Part shown: piece after piece, positions 9,528 through 17,932 of the stretch
Layout: every line of letters begins with the position of its first letter
How positions within the stretch are numbered: position 1 is the stretch's first letter
Origin: Actinomadura alba
GTDB lineage: Bacteria; Actinomycetota; Actinomycetes; Streptosporangiales; Streptosporangiaceae
Assembly (NCBI RefSeq): GCF_014323705.1
Contig: NZ_JABVEC010000001.1
Span: forward strand, 523,696-587,695
Reading direction: 5' to 3'
DNA: 64,000 nt
Notes under the pieces: model-generated
Databases searched by the model: none
What the model saw: the letters and a program-made list of their open reading frames with translations, nothing else
What the model was told of the DNA's origin: nothing
Position numbers and translations under genes: made by a program

Positions 9528-10307
9528 TCAAACGAACTTCTTGGCCGCGAGGAACTCGGCGAGCTTCACGCCGCCGTCGCCCTCATCCTTGACGATCTGA
9601 CCCTGTTCCCGTGGCGGCGCCTCGGCGAACTCGATGACCTCGGTGGCGGCGTTGGCCAGCCCGACCTTGGCCGTGTCGATGCCGGCGGCGGCGGCGGACA
9701 GCACTTCGACCGGCTTCTTCTTGGCCGCCATGATCCCCTTGAAGGAGGGGTAGCGGGGCTCGTTGATCTTTTCGACGACGCTGACCACGGCGGGCAGCGC
9801 GGCCTCGACCCGGTCGTAGCCGTAGTCGGTCTGCCGCTGGATCGCGATGGCGGAACCGTCGATCTCGACCTTCTTGGCCTGGGAGAGCTGCGGCACGCCG
9901 AGCCGCTCGGCGAGCATCGCGGCGAGGACGCCGGTGCGCGCGTCGGTGGACTCCGACCCGAGGATCACCACGTCGAACCCGGTCTTGGCCAGCACCTGCT
10001 GGATCGCGTACGAGGTCTGCAGCGCGTCAGAGCCGGTCAGCGCGTCGTCGACGAGGTGGACCGCCTTGTCCACGCCCATCGCGAGGGCCTTGCGGATCGA
10101 GTCGAGCGCCTTGTCGGGGCCCATGGTGAGCACGGTCACCTCACCGCCGTGAGCCTCCTTGATGCTCAGGGCCTCCTCGATCGCGTACTCATCGAGCTCG
10201 TTGATGACACCGTCGGCGGCGCCACGGTCGAGCGTCTTGTCGTCGGACTTCAACTTGCGCGGGCTCTCGGTATCGGGAACCTGCTTCACGCAGACGACGA
10301 TGTTCAT
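9528..10307 (-). CDS. etfB: Electron transfer flavoprotein beta subunit
   Basis: This 259-residue protein starts MNIVVCVKQVPDTE, the canonical EtfB N-terminus, and carries VVILGSESTDARTGVLAAMLAERL, part of the AMP/flavin-side signature. An in-frame GTG 24 bp upstream would add a non-conserved tail, so I used the ATG; a GGGAGG lies 13-14 bases upstream, a little far. It is transcribed with etfA. The long upstream gap probably holds its promoter. Confidence 0.96.
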   Translation of the reverse strand: MNIVVCVKQVPDTESPRKLKSDDKTLDRGAADGVINELDEYAIEEALSIKEAHGGEVTVLTMGPDKALDSIRKALAMGVDKAVHLVDDALTGSDALQTSYAIQQVLAKTGFDVVILGSESTDARTGVLAAMLAERLGVPQLSQAKKVEIDGSAIAIQRQTDYGYDRVEAALPAVVSVVEKINEPRYPSFKGIMAAKKKPVEVLSAAAAGIDTAKVGLANAATEVIEFAEAPPREQGQIVKDEGDGGVKLAEFLAAKKFV

Positions 10308-10788
10308 GGCCGGTGGCCGACCTCCCTGCACTCAGTCAGCCGCACGCGTGTGCGCGCGGCCGAAGGAACGCCGCCCTGACGGGTCGGCGGGGCTGTACGT
10401 TCGCGCCTCACAGCCTGCCAAAGACCTGAGCATGCTTCGGCTCCGGGCTCCCTCTTCGGCTGCACCACCGATGTTACCGGCGAGTAGACACAGTGCAAAT
10501 CCCGGTCACCACGTGGACGGCGGATCACGCCACCGACACCACATGAGGCGGCACCCGTAACGTCAGGTGAGTGATATCACGCTCTGCGGACATCGTGCTC
10601 TGTACGCCCGCTTCTGCGGACATGCCGTGAACCGACCCCACCGGCCGTGAGAGCACCCGCCGACCCATCTGGCCGCGAACACCTTAAGGACTTCGTAAGG
10701 CTCCGCCGACGGTGACGGCGACCCTCCGCGTAGTTGGATGAACGGCACGAGGACCCGGCGACGGGGGACCTGACGACGAGGAGGCGGC
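10308..10788. promoter_or_regulatory. Divergent intergenic region between etfB and the DM13 gene
   Basis: These 481 bp contain no gene I can support. They should hold the etfB promoter (minus) and the promoter of the DM13 gene (plus). An exact 11-bp direct repeat, TCTGCGGACAT, occurs at 10583-10593 and 10613-10623, exactly 30 bp apart, next to GTGATATCAC (10571-10580), an inverted repeat. These could be regulator sites. No clear -35/-10 pair was found. Confidence 0.45.
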
Positions 10789-11328
10789 GTGCGGAGTGGA
10801 AGAGCAGCGTTGATCGGCGGCGGCCTGGTCGCGGCGATCGTGGCCGCGTCCGCCCTGGTCCTGTTCCAGCCGTGGAAGCTGGTCGTGGACGACCGGGTCG
10901 ACGAGGCCGCCCCCGTGCCGGCGGCGGCACCGGCCGAAGGCGGGCGGGCGTCGGCGGGAGCGACGCCCGCGACGCCCGCGCCCGCCGCGCGCCTGCTGCA
11001 CCGCACCAGCACGTGGAAGGCGTACGAGCACGAGACGGCCGGAACCGTGAAGGTCTACCGGCTCGCCGACGGCCGCCGCGTGCTGCGCCTCGAGGACTTC
11101 ACGACCTCCAACGGCCCCGACGTGAAGGTCTGGCTGTCGACGCGGGCCTACTCCGCCGGTGACTTCTCCTCGGGCCACCTGAATCTGGGCACGCTCAAGG
11201 GCAACCAGGGCAGTTCCAACTACGAGATTCCGGCGGATGCCGACCTCGAGCGATACGAGAGCGTCGTGATCTGGTGCAAGCGCTTCTCGGTGGCCTTCGC
11301 CGCCGCGCCGCTGACGAGCGCCGCCTAG
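10789..11328 (+). CDS. Membrane-anchored DM13 domain protein
   Basis: This 179-residue protein has one N-terminal anchor helix (LIGGGLVAAIVAASALVLF), an Ala/Pro-rich linker to about residue 65, then a DM13 domain. The domain shows LRLEDFTTSNGPDVKVWLS, LGTLKGNQGSSNYEIP and YESVVIWCKRFSVAFAAAPL, the order typical of DM13 (an electron-transfer-linked or cysteine/haem-associated domain whose bacterial role is unclear). The single conserved Cys is in IWCKRF. GTG is preceded by GAGGAGG four bases upstream. The domain faces outside. The gene is convergent with the first kinase gene, 27 bp away. Confidence 0.88.
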   Translation: MRSGRAALIGGGLVAAIVAASALVLFQPWKLVVDDRVDEAAPVPAAAPAEGGRASAGATPATPAPAARLLHRTSTWKAYEHETAGTVKVYRLADGRRVLRLEDFTTSNGPDVKVWLSTRAYSAGDFSSGHLNLGTLKGNQGSSNYEIPADADLERYESVVIWCKRFSVAFAAAPLTSAA

Positions 11329-11355
11329 GGCGGGGCGACAGCGGAACCCCGGTGA

Positions 11356-12945
11356 TCATTGCAGCGTGTGCTGGAGGCGGCCCAGCGAGCTCGACAGCGA
11401 GTTCTGCAGTTCGTACATCGGCGCGAAGCTCGGTGTCAGCGAGATCGCCGCGACCACCGCGGCGACCGCGAGAGTACCGAGCGCGACGCCCACCAGGGCG
11501 ATCGGCCCCGGTCCGCGAGTCACCGCCGCGAAGATCCTCGTGAGCTGGCGCCGGGGCGCGCGGACCCCCGGGCCGGCCCACAGCACATAGGCCGCACCGC
11601 CCACCCCCCAGGCGCACGCCGCGAGCACGTCCGGCTCGATGCCGACGGCGGCCAGCGCCACGAGCGCGAGCGTGATCGTCACCGCGCACACCGCCGCGTA
11701 GGGGATCGTGAGCGCCGTCATCAGCATGCCGCGGACCAGGACGCCCGGAACCGACGGCGGCGCGACCGGCGGGCGCGGCGCACGCGTGCCCGCCCGCCCT
11801 CGTTCGGCGGCGTCGGCCGCGTTCAGCACCAACACGCCGGCCAGCGCCATCACCGAGCCCGCGATGGGCATGACGATCACCATGCCGACGACCGTCGCGA
11901 CGACCAGGTAGGAGAACAGCCTGGCCCAGGCCGGCGCGACCGCGAGGTCGGCGCCGGCCGCGCCCTCGGCGGCGGGCCGGTGCCGGACACCGGTGTCGGC
12001 CGGTGCCGACGGGCCGGTGACCCGCTCCGGTGGCGGAAACGGCTCCGGGCCGGCCGTACGCCCTGCGCCCGGCACGGGGGGCTCGGCGGGGTCGGACACC
12101 CTGCCGAGCGGTTCGGGCGAGGTGAGCTCGTCCGCCTCGACCGGGAGGGCGGCCACCGTGTCGGCGAGCGCGGCGGCGGTGGGGCGCCGGGCCGGGTCCG
12201 GGTCGAGCGCGGATTCCAGCACCGCGCGCAGCGGTTCTGGAACCCCGGCGAGCTCCGCGAGGTGACGGCCGGTGGCGGCGAAGGCGACCGTGGCCGCCCA
12301 GGCGCGCACGTCCTGTGCGGACGAGCCGGGCTCGCCGGTGAAGGCGTCTTCGGCGCCGACCGCTCCCGTCGCGCCCTCCGCGGCTGCGGCCCGTGGTTCC
12401 AGCCCGCGGCCGGCGACCTGCGCCACCCCGAAGTCGATCAGCACCGGCTCACCGCCGACGAGCTTCACGTTGCTCGGCCTCAGGTCGCGGTGGGCGGCGC
12501 CGACCCGGTGGATCGCGACCAATGCCTTGGCCAGGCCCAGCGCCAGAAGCCGCAGGCCCGCCGGTCCCAGCGGCCCATGGGCGGCGACGATCTCGTCCAG
12601 CGGCCGTCCGGGCACGAATCGCGTGACCACGTAGGGATGATCGGCCGTGACGTCGGCGTCGAGGACGTCGGCCACGTGGGGGCTGCGCACCCGGCGCATC
12701 TGATCGACGTCGCGCGCCAGCCGGCGCCGCGCCCCCCGGTCGTGAGACATCTCGGCGCTCAGCACCTTGATCGCCACGTCGCGACCGGCCGGATCGGTGC
12801 CGCGGTAGACGGCGCCCAGGCCGCCCTCGCCGACCCATGCCACGCGGCGGTACGGACCGATGTCCGGCAGCGGCCCGGCCGGTCGCGCGTGGGAGTGCGC
12901 GGCGGCGCCCCCGCCCAGTTCGTCCTGCGTCCCGTCCCCGGTCAT
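11356..12945 (-). CDS. Ser/Thr protein kinase-like membrane protein with degenerate activation segment
   Basis: This 529-residue protein has a kinase fold in residues 31-245, a Pro-rich linker, and a C-terminal membrane domain of about five or six helices. The catalytic residues remain: glycine loop VGEGGLGAV, K60 in DVAIKVL, D154 in HRDLRPSN (Arg in place of the usual Lys), D171 in DFG. The activation segment is abnormal: where its two neighbours have GTPGYLAPE or GTPGFLAPE, this protein has an Ala/Gly/Glu-rich stretch without any APE, and GRPPFG has become GRHLAEL. It may be a pseudokinase or have unusual substrate binding. The C-terminal membrane domain shares a GVRAPRRQLTR motif with the next kinase, suggesting tandem duplication. 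It lies 92 bp downstream of that kinase gene. Confidence 0.9.
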   Translation of the reverse strand: MTGDGTQDELGGGAAAHSHARPAGPLPDIGPYRRVAWVGEGGLGAVYRGTDPAGRDVAIKVLSAEMSHDRGARRRLARDVDQMRRVRSPHVADVLDADVTADHPYVVTRFVPGRPLDEIVAAHGPLGPAGLRLLALGLAKALVAIHRVGAAHRDLRPSNVKLVGGEPVLIDFGVAQVAGRGLEPRAAAAEGATGAVGAEDAFTGEPGSSAQDVRAWAATVAFAATGRHLAELAGVPEPLRAVLESALDPDPARRPTAAALADTVAALPVEADELTSPEPLGRVSDPAEPPVPGAGRTAGPEPFPPPERVTGPSAPADTGVRHRPAAEGAAGADLAVAPAWARLFSYLVVATVVGMVIVMPIAGSVMALAGVLVLNAADAAERGRAGTRAPRPPVAPPSVPGVLVRGMLMTALTIPYAAVCAVTITLALVALAAVGIEPDVLAACAWGVGGAAYVLWAGPGVRAPRRQLTRIFAAVTRGPGPIALVGVALGTLAVAAVVAAISLTPSFAPMYELQNSLSSSLGRLQHTLQ

Positions 12946-13037
12946 GGCACCCGTCAGCCTATCGAGTGGATCACCGATTCGACGTGCGGCCGGTGACCTG
13001 GGCGATCACGCGCGAAACACCCTCGGGCGGTGCGCGG

Positions 13038-14828
13038 CTAGCCGGGGAGCAGGTCCATGATGTCGGACCGGAGCCTGGAGAGATCGCCGGACAGGCTGGG
13101 CAGCGGGTAGGTGTCGGGGGTCGCCCCGCTGGACAGCCCGAAGACCAGGAGCGCGAAGAGCCCGAGGCAGGCCGCCACGACCATCGCGATCTCGCGGCGG
13201 GGCAGTACGGCACCCCACACGCGCGCGAGCTGGCGCCGGGGAGCCCGGCTGCCCGGCCCGAGGCAGAACAGGCCGATGACGGCGAGGGTGCTGTAGGTCA
13301 ACGCCTGGTCGACGGAAATGTCGGGCCGCGACGCCATCAGCACGGTGAGCAGGATCGCGCCGGCGAGCAGCCCGAGCGGAGTGAGGAGCAGCGTGGTCAG
13401 CAGCGCGCCCGGAATTCCGAGTGGCGACTTGAGCACCGCGCCCACCACGTCACCGGGCGTCGGCCCGGTGCGGGTCCGCTTGGCCGTGAGGCTCTGGCCG
13501 GCCCGGTCGCCGACGCGCAGCACGAACATGCCGACCACGACGACGATCAGGGTCAGCACCGGCAACTGCAGGGTGAACCCGGCGGTCACGGCGAGGAGCG
13601 TCAGGCTGATGAGGCGATACCAACCGTACGGCTTGGGCGGTTTGGGCGCGTCGGGCCGCCGTTGCCCGTCTGCCCGGCGGGGATCCGGCCGCTGCTGGGG
13701 GTCGGCGCGGCGCGGGTCGTACGGATCCGGCTGCGCGGGCGGGACCTGCCGTCCGTCCTGCCGGTCATGCGACCTGCGCCCGGTCTGCGGGGGACCGTAC
13801 GGAGCGTACGGCGATGGGGCGTACGGCCCGGAAGCCGGTGGTGGCGCGGGCGGCGGGGCGGCCGGCGGCAGCAGCCCGACGAAGTCCTTGGGCTGCGCCG
13901 GCACCGGCTCGGGCCGGGACGGCGCGGGACGCGTCGGTGTCGGACCCGGCATCGCCATGGGGGCCGGGGCGGTGAAGGTCGGGAACGGCCGGTCGACGCG
14001 AGTCTGGTCGGTGAGGGTGGCGTCCAGGTCGATGCGCCGGCAGAGCTCGGCGAGCTTGGGCGCGGTGGGCCGCTCGGCGGGATGGCGCGCCATCGCGCTG
14101 CGGATCACCGGCAGCAGCGCGTCGGGCACGCCCTCCAGGTCCGGCGTCCCCTGCATGATCTTGTAGAAGATCGACTCGAAGGTCCCGGAACCGAACGGAG
14201 GCCGTCCGGTGGTCGCGAACACCAGGGTTCCAGCCCAGGAGTGCACGTCCGCCGGGGCGCCGGCGTCCTCGCCCTCGATGACCTCCGGGGCGAGATACCC
14301 GGGCGTGCCGATGACCATTCCGGTGGCGGTCAGCCGGGTGGAGTCGACCACCTGGGCGATCCCGAAGTCGATCAGCACCGGCTCGCCGTCGAGGAACATC
14401 ACGTTGCCCGGCTTGAGATCGCGGTGGATGACCCCGGCCGCGTGGATTGCGGTGAGCGCCGTCGCCAGCCCCGCTGCCAGCCTCTGCAGCGGCCGGCCGC
14501 TCATTGGGCCCGCGTCCTCGAGAACGATCTGCTCGAGCGTGCGGCCGGGCACGTACTGCGTGACGATGTAGGGCCGCTCGGCGGTGACATCGGCATCGAT
14601 GATCTCGGCGACGTGCGGACTGTGCACCCGGCGCATGGTGTCGACCTCGCGCGCCAGCCTGCGCAGCGCCGTCGCGTCGCCCGCGACGGTGGGCCGGAGC
14701 ACTTTCACCGCGACCTTGCGACCCTGGGGGTCGATCCCCAGGTGCACGACGCCCATCCCACCCTCGCCCAGAACATTGAGCAGGCGGTAGTGGCCGACCT
14801 GATCCCCGGACGTAGCAACCCCCTTCAT
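13038..14828 (-). CDS. Ser/Thr protein kinase with C-terminal multi-helix membrane domain
   Basis: This 596-residue protein has a complete Hanks-type kinase domain (residues 13-270): LGEGGMGVVHLG, K42, D137 in HRDLKPGN, D154 in DFG, and GTPGYLAPE. A Pro-rich linker of about 130 residues (APPPAPPPASGPYAPS) leads to four or more hydrophobic helices. There are no PASTA repeats and no large sensor domain. The membrane part carries PGSRAPRRQLARVWGAV between helices, matching the neighbouring kinase. ATG 14828 has CAAGGG just upstream; in-frame starts further up run into low-quality sequence overlapping the next gene. It is the middle gene of three kinases on one strand, 43 bp after the third, and probably in one transcript. 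Confidence 0.95.
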   Translation of the reverse strand: MKGVATSGDQVGHYRLLNVLGEGGMGVVHLGIDPQGRKVAVKVLRPTVAGDATALRRLAREVDTMRRVHSPHVAEIIDADVTAERPYIVTQYVPGRTLEQIVLEDAGPMSGRPLQRLAAGLATALTAIHAAGVIHRDLKPGNVMFLDGEPVLIDFGIAQVVDSTRLTATGMVIGTPGYLAPEVIEGEDAGAPADVHSWAGTLVFATTGRPPFGSGTFESIFYKIMQGTPDLEGVPDALLPVIRSAMARHPAERPTAPKLAELCRRIDLDATLTDQTRVDRPFPTFTAPAPMAMPGPTPTRPAPSRPEPVPAQPKDFVGLLPPAAPPPAPPPASGPYAPSPYAPYGPPQTGRRSHDRQDGRQVPPAQPDPYDPRRADPQQRPDPRRADGQRRPDAPKPPKPYGWYRLISLTLLAVTAGFTLQLPVLTLIVVVVGMFVLRVGDRAGQSLTAKRTRTGPTPGDVVGAVLKSPLGIPGALLTTLLLTPLGLLAGAILLTVLMASRPDISVDQALTYSTLAVIGLFCLGPGSRAPRRQLARVWGAVLPRREIAMVVAACLGLFALLVFGLSSGATPDTYPLPSLSGDLSRLRSDIMDLLPG

Positions 14829-14871
14829 CGCCCTTGAAAACCCTACCCGCACTATCGACGACAAGTCGGAC

Positions 14872-15699
14872 CTATGCGGCATCTCGCCCCGTCCGGGCGA
14901 GCGCGGGCGCCTGCCTCCACTGTGCCAGCTCGCCCGCGAACCACGCGGCGGAAGGACGGGCATGTGCGTCACGCCGCAGGGCGAGGCGCAGCAACGAGGC
15001 GAGGGGCTCGGCGACCCCGTCGAGGTCGACCGCACCACGCAGAATACGGAAGCAGACGCCGTGCAGCGAGCCCTTGCCGAACGGCGGGCGCCCGGTCGCG
15101 GCGAAGGCGACCGTCGCGGCCCAGGAGAACACGTCGGCGGCGCCGGTGACCGCCTCGCCCTCGATCAGCTCCGGCGCGAGGAAGCCCGGCGTGCCGATGA
15201 GGATCCCGGGCCGGGTCTCCTGTCCCGTACGGGCCTCGTAGGCGACACCGAAGTCGATGATGATCGGCGACCCCCCGAGGATCATCACGTTTCCCGGGGT
15301 CAGGTCCCGATGAACGACCCCGGCCGCGTGGATCGCCGCGACGCCCTCCGCCGCCTCACGCGCGAACCGCGTCAGCGACATGCCGCCGAGCGGCCCGTAG
15401 GTCTTGACGAACTCGCGGAGGGTCGACCCCGGGACGTACTGCGTCACCGTGTACGGCCGGTCGCCCCCCACGTCGCCGTCGAGCAGCCGCGCCACATGGC
15501 GGCTGCCGACCTTGCCCTGGGCCAGGATCTCCCGTGCCAGTGCGCGCCTGGCGCCGGGCTCGTCCACCAACTCCGCGCGGAGCTCCTTCACCGCCACCTC
15601 GCGGCCGTGGGAGTCCACGGCCAGGTGCACCACCGCGGTGCCGCCGACTCCGATCCGCTCCAGCAACCGATACTCGCCCAGTCGCTCGACCGCCGCCAT
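14872..15699 (-). CDS. Soluble Ser/Thr protein kinase (kinase domain only)
   Basis: This 275-residue protein is a bare kinase domain without membrane or sensor part. Motifs: IGVGGTAVVHLA, K38 in EVAVKEL, D132 in HRDLTPGN (Thr in place of the usual Lys), D149 in IIIDFGVA, and GTPGFLAPE. ATG 15699 is preceded by GGGGAAGGGG. It is 79 bp after the desaturase stop and 43 bp before the next kinase gene. The sequence is closer to its two neighbours than to typical PknB proteins, including SWAATVAFAATGRPPFG, so the three probably arose by local duplication. Being soluble, it may be the effector arm of the membrane pair; that is inference. Confidence 0.94.
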   Translation of the reverse strand: MAAVERLGEYRLLERIGVGGTAVVHLAVDSHGREVAVKELRAELVDEPGARRALAREILAQGKVGSRHVARLLDGDVGGDRPYTVTQYVPGSTLREFVKTYGPLGGMSLTRFAREAAEGVAAIHAAGVVHRDLTPGNVMILGGSPIIIDFGVAYEARTGQETRPGILIGTPGFLAPELIEGEAVTGAADVFSWAATVAFAATGRPPFGKGSLHGVCFRILRGAVDLDGVAEPLASLLRLALRRDAHARPSAAWFAGELAQWRQAPALARTGRDAA

Positions 15700-15778
15700 G
15701 ACCCCTTCCCCGTCCTGAACCGCCTGTTCGTCTCTCTCTTCGACGGGACCGGAGGGGCCTTGGTTCCTGCTGAGGTCG

Positions 15779-16732
15779 TTACTTTCCCTCGCGGGCGGCC
15801 TGCCTGGCCCGGCGCTCGGCACGGCGCTCGACGAAGCGGGTCGCCGCCGTGTCGAGTTCCCCGAGGTACTCCGACAACTCCTCGCGCGCCTTCTCGCCGT
15901 CGCCGCTCAGGCCTTCGAGCTCGAAGATCTTCCACTGGCGCAGGACCGGGGAAAGCACGTCCTCGAGGTGCAGCTTCAGGTCGTAGATGCCGGCGTTCGC
16001 GATGACGACCGACTTGCGCAGGAAGCCCTCGATGGTGTGGCCGGGCATCTGGAAGTTCTTCACCACGTCGGTGACGGCGCGCATGGTGTCGTTCGGCGCG
16101 AGCTCGAAGGCCTTGGCGAGCACGTTGCGGTAGAAGAGCATGTGCAGGTTCTCGTCGGCCGCCACCCGGGTCAGCAGCCGCTCGCACGCGGGGTCGCCCG
16201 AGGCCCGGCCGGTGTTGCGGTGCGACACCCGGGTCGCCAGCTCCTGGAACGACACGTAGGCGAGGCCGTGGAGCATCTTCTCGCCGTGGTCGGCCTGGTA
16301 GCCGCCCTCCATGTGCGTCATCCGGGCCCGCTCCAGCGCGACCGGGTCGACGGCGCGGGTGACCGTGAGGTAATCGCGGATGACGATGCCGTGGCGGTTC
16401 TCCTCGGCGGTCCAGCGGTTGACCCAGGTGCCCCAGGCGCCGTCACGGCCGAAGATGGTGGCGATCTCATGGTGGTAACCGGGCAGGTTGTCCTCGGTGA
16501 GGAGGTTGACCACCAGGGCGTCCCGGGCCTCGGGTGTCACCTTCGAGTCCTCGGGGACCCACGGCTCACCCTCGAACTGGCCGTCGAAGTTACGGCCCTC
16601 GCTCCAGGGCACGTACTCGTGCGGGAACCATTCCTTGGCCGTGGCGAGGTGACGGTCGAGCTCGGTGGCGACGACCGGCTCCAGCTCCAACAGCAGCTCG
16701 GTCGTCGTCTTCGGGCGGGACGTGGACGCCAT
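15779..16732 (-). CDS. Acyl-ACP desaturase (di-iron, DesA/FAB2 type)
   Basis: This 317-residue soluble di-iron enzyme introduces a double bond into acyl-ACP, adjusting membrane lipids. The two iron-binding helices show TAEENRHG and AADENLHMLF, matching the ferritin-like EExxH pairs, with further acidic ligands in the ELEPVV and LLTEDNLPGYH helices. ATG 16732 has a GAGGGG seven bases upstream; a longer reading frame lacks conserved residues. It is followed on the same strand by the kinase genes, so its expression may run into them. A basic, coiled tail (RRAERRARQAAREGK) ends the protein. Confidence 0.95.
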   Translation of the reverse strand: MASTSRPKTTTELLLELEPVVATELDRHLATAKEWFPHEYVPWSEGRNFDGQFEGEPWVPEDSKVTPEARDALVVNLLTEDNLPGYHHEIATIFGRDGAWGTWVNRWTAEENRHGIVIRDYLTVTRAVDPVALERARMTHMEGGYQADHGEKMLHGLAYVSFQELATRVSHRNTGRASGDPACERLLTRVAADENLHMLFYRNVLAKAFELAPNDTMRAVTDVVKNFQMPGHTIEGFLRKSVVIANAGIYDLKLHLEDVLSPVLRQWKIFELEGLSGDGEKAREELSEYLGELDTAATRFVERRAERRARQAAREGK

Positions 16733-16958
16733 TGGCAACCCCTCAGTGATGCGCATAACGAATCTGTCACGAGCTAACTTACGGGTGCGTAGGTAATGAG
16801 ACCACGCGGGAATCGACAAAGATGAGCGCGCGCCATTTGTGCCTCCGCGCACGCGTGACGGTCCCGCCCGCCCGCGCCGAAGGCGCCGCCGTGGATCGGT
16901 CCGCCGGAGACCCGGCCGTGGACCGGTCCGCCGGCCTCCCGCCCGCGACCGGGATCCC

Positions 16959-16985
16959 GGCCCCGTGGCACCGGTCCACGGGGCC
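16959..16985 (-). terminator. Hairpin downstream of the enoyl-CoA hydratase gene
   Basis: A 10-bp perfect stem GGCCCCGTGG closes a seven-base loop, 14 bp past the enoyl-CoA hydratase stop. There is no T-run. Between it and the desaturase gene two near-identical copies of GTGGAYCGGTCCGCCGG lie at about 16891 and 16918. Confidence 0.65.
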
Positions 16986-16998
16986 GCGCGTGGGCGCG

Positions 16999-17778
16999 TC
17001 AGCGGCCGGTGAACCTGGCCTTGCCGGGCCCCTCGTCGACGAAGCTCTTCATGCCGATCTTCTGGTCCTCGGTGGCGAACAGGGCGGAGAACTGCAACCG
17101 CTCGATCTCCAGGCCGGTGTCGAGATCGACGTCGAGGCCCGAGTCGATGGCCTGCTTCGCGGCGCGCAGCGCCACCGCCGGGCCGTTCTTGTAGCGCTCC
17201 GCCAGTTTCAGCGCCTCGGCGTAGACGTCGGCGTCCGGCACGACCCGGTCGACCAGGCCGATGGCGAGCGCCTCGTCGGCCTTGACATGGCGGCCGGTGA
17301 AGACGAGGTCCTTGGCGCGGGCCGGGCCCACCAGCCGCGCGAGCCGCTGGGTGCCGCCGGCGCCGGGGATGATGCCGAGCTGGATCTCCGGCTGGCCCAG
17401 GCGGGCGCCTTCGCCGGCGACCCGGAAGTCGGCGGCCAGCGCGACCTCGAGACCGCCGCCGAGCGCGTAACCCGTGATGGCAGCGATGACCGGCTTGGGC
17501 ACCGCGGCGAGCGCCTTGGTGAAGCCCTGCAGCCGCTCTGACCGGACGGACATCGTGACGTACGACAGCTCCGCCATCTCCTTGATGTCGGCGCCGGCGG
17601 CGAAGACCTTCTCACCGCCGTACACCACGACCGCGCGGACGTCGTCGTCGGCGCTCACCTGCCGGGCCGCCTCGGCGATCTCGCCCTGCATCTGAGCGTT
17701 GAGGACGTTCATCTTCGGTCGGCCCAGCCGGATGGTGGCGACGCCGTCCTCAATCTCGACACGCACGAACTCGCCCAC
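16999..17778 (-). CDS. Enoyl-CoA hydratase/isomerase family protein
   Basis: This 259-residue crotonase-fold protein, with normal length, hydrates or isomerises enoyl-CoA thioesters, probably in beta-oxidation. The CoA/oxyanion segment is KVFAAGADIKEM, the second oxyanion Gly sits in GYALGGGLEVALAADFR, and the catalytic Glu is in GQPEIQLGIIPGAGGTQRL; the other active Glu position is occupied by ALGGGLE. GTG 17778 has AAGGAGG five bases upstream, much better than an in-frame GTG 18 bp earlier. It is bounded by hairpins on both sides, so it is likely a single-gene unit. EtfBA nearby could accept the electrons of the pathway. Confidence 0.92.
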   Translation of the reverse strand: MGEFVRVEIEDGVATIRLGRPKMNVLNAQMQGEIAEAARQVSADDDVRAVVVYGGEKVFAAGADIKEMAELSYVTMSVRSERLQGFTKALAAVPKPVIAAITGYALGGGLEVALAADFRVAGEGARLGQPEIQLGIIPGAGGTQRLARLVGPARAKDLVFTGRHVKADEALAIGLVDRVVPDADVYAEALKLAERYKNGPAVALRAAKQAIDSGLDVDLDTGLEIERLQFSALFATEDQKIGMKSFVDEGPGKARFTGR

Positions 17779-17861
17779 GCGACCTCCTTGATCCACGACT
17801 GTCCAGCGCGAGCCTACGCGTGATCACCGAGGCCGCCCGAACGGCGGTCCGGTACGGCCGC

Positions 17862-17899
17862 ATCGCCGACAGCGCGGAGAAGTCCGCGCTGCCGGCGAT
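17862..17899 (-). terminator. Hairpin downstream of glgP
   Basis: ATCGCCG and CAGCGCGGA, separated by one mismatch, pair with their complements around a GAAG loop, giving a 16-bp stem with one mismatch. It begins 34 bp past the glgP stop and ends before the enoyl-CoA hydratase gene on the same strand. Confidence 0.8.
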
Positions 17900-17932
17900 G
17901 CTCAGCCACTGCCGACCCGCGACGACCCCTGA

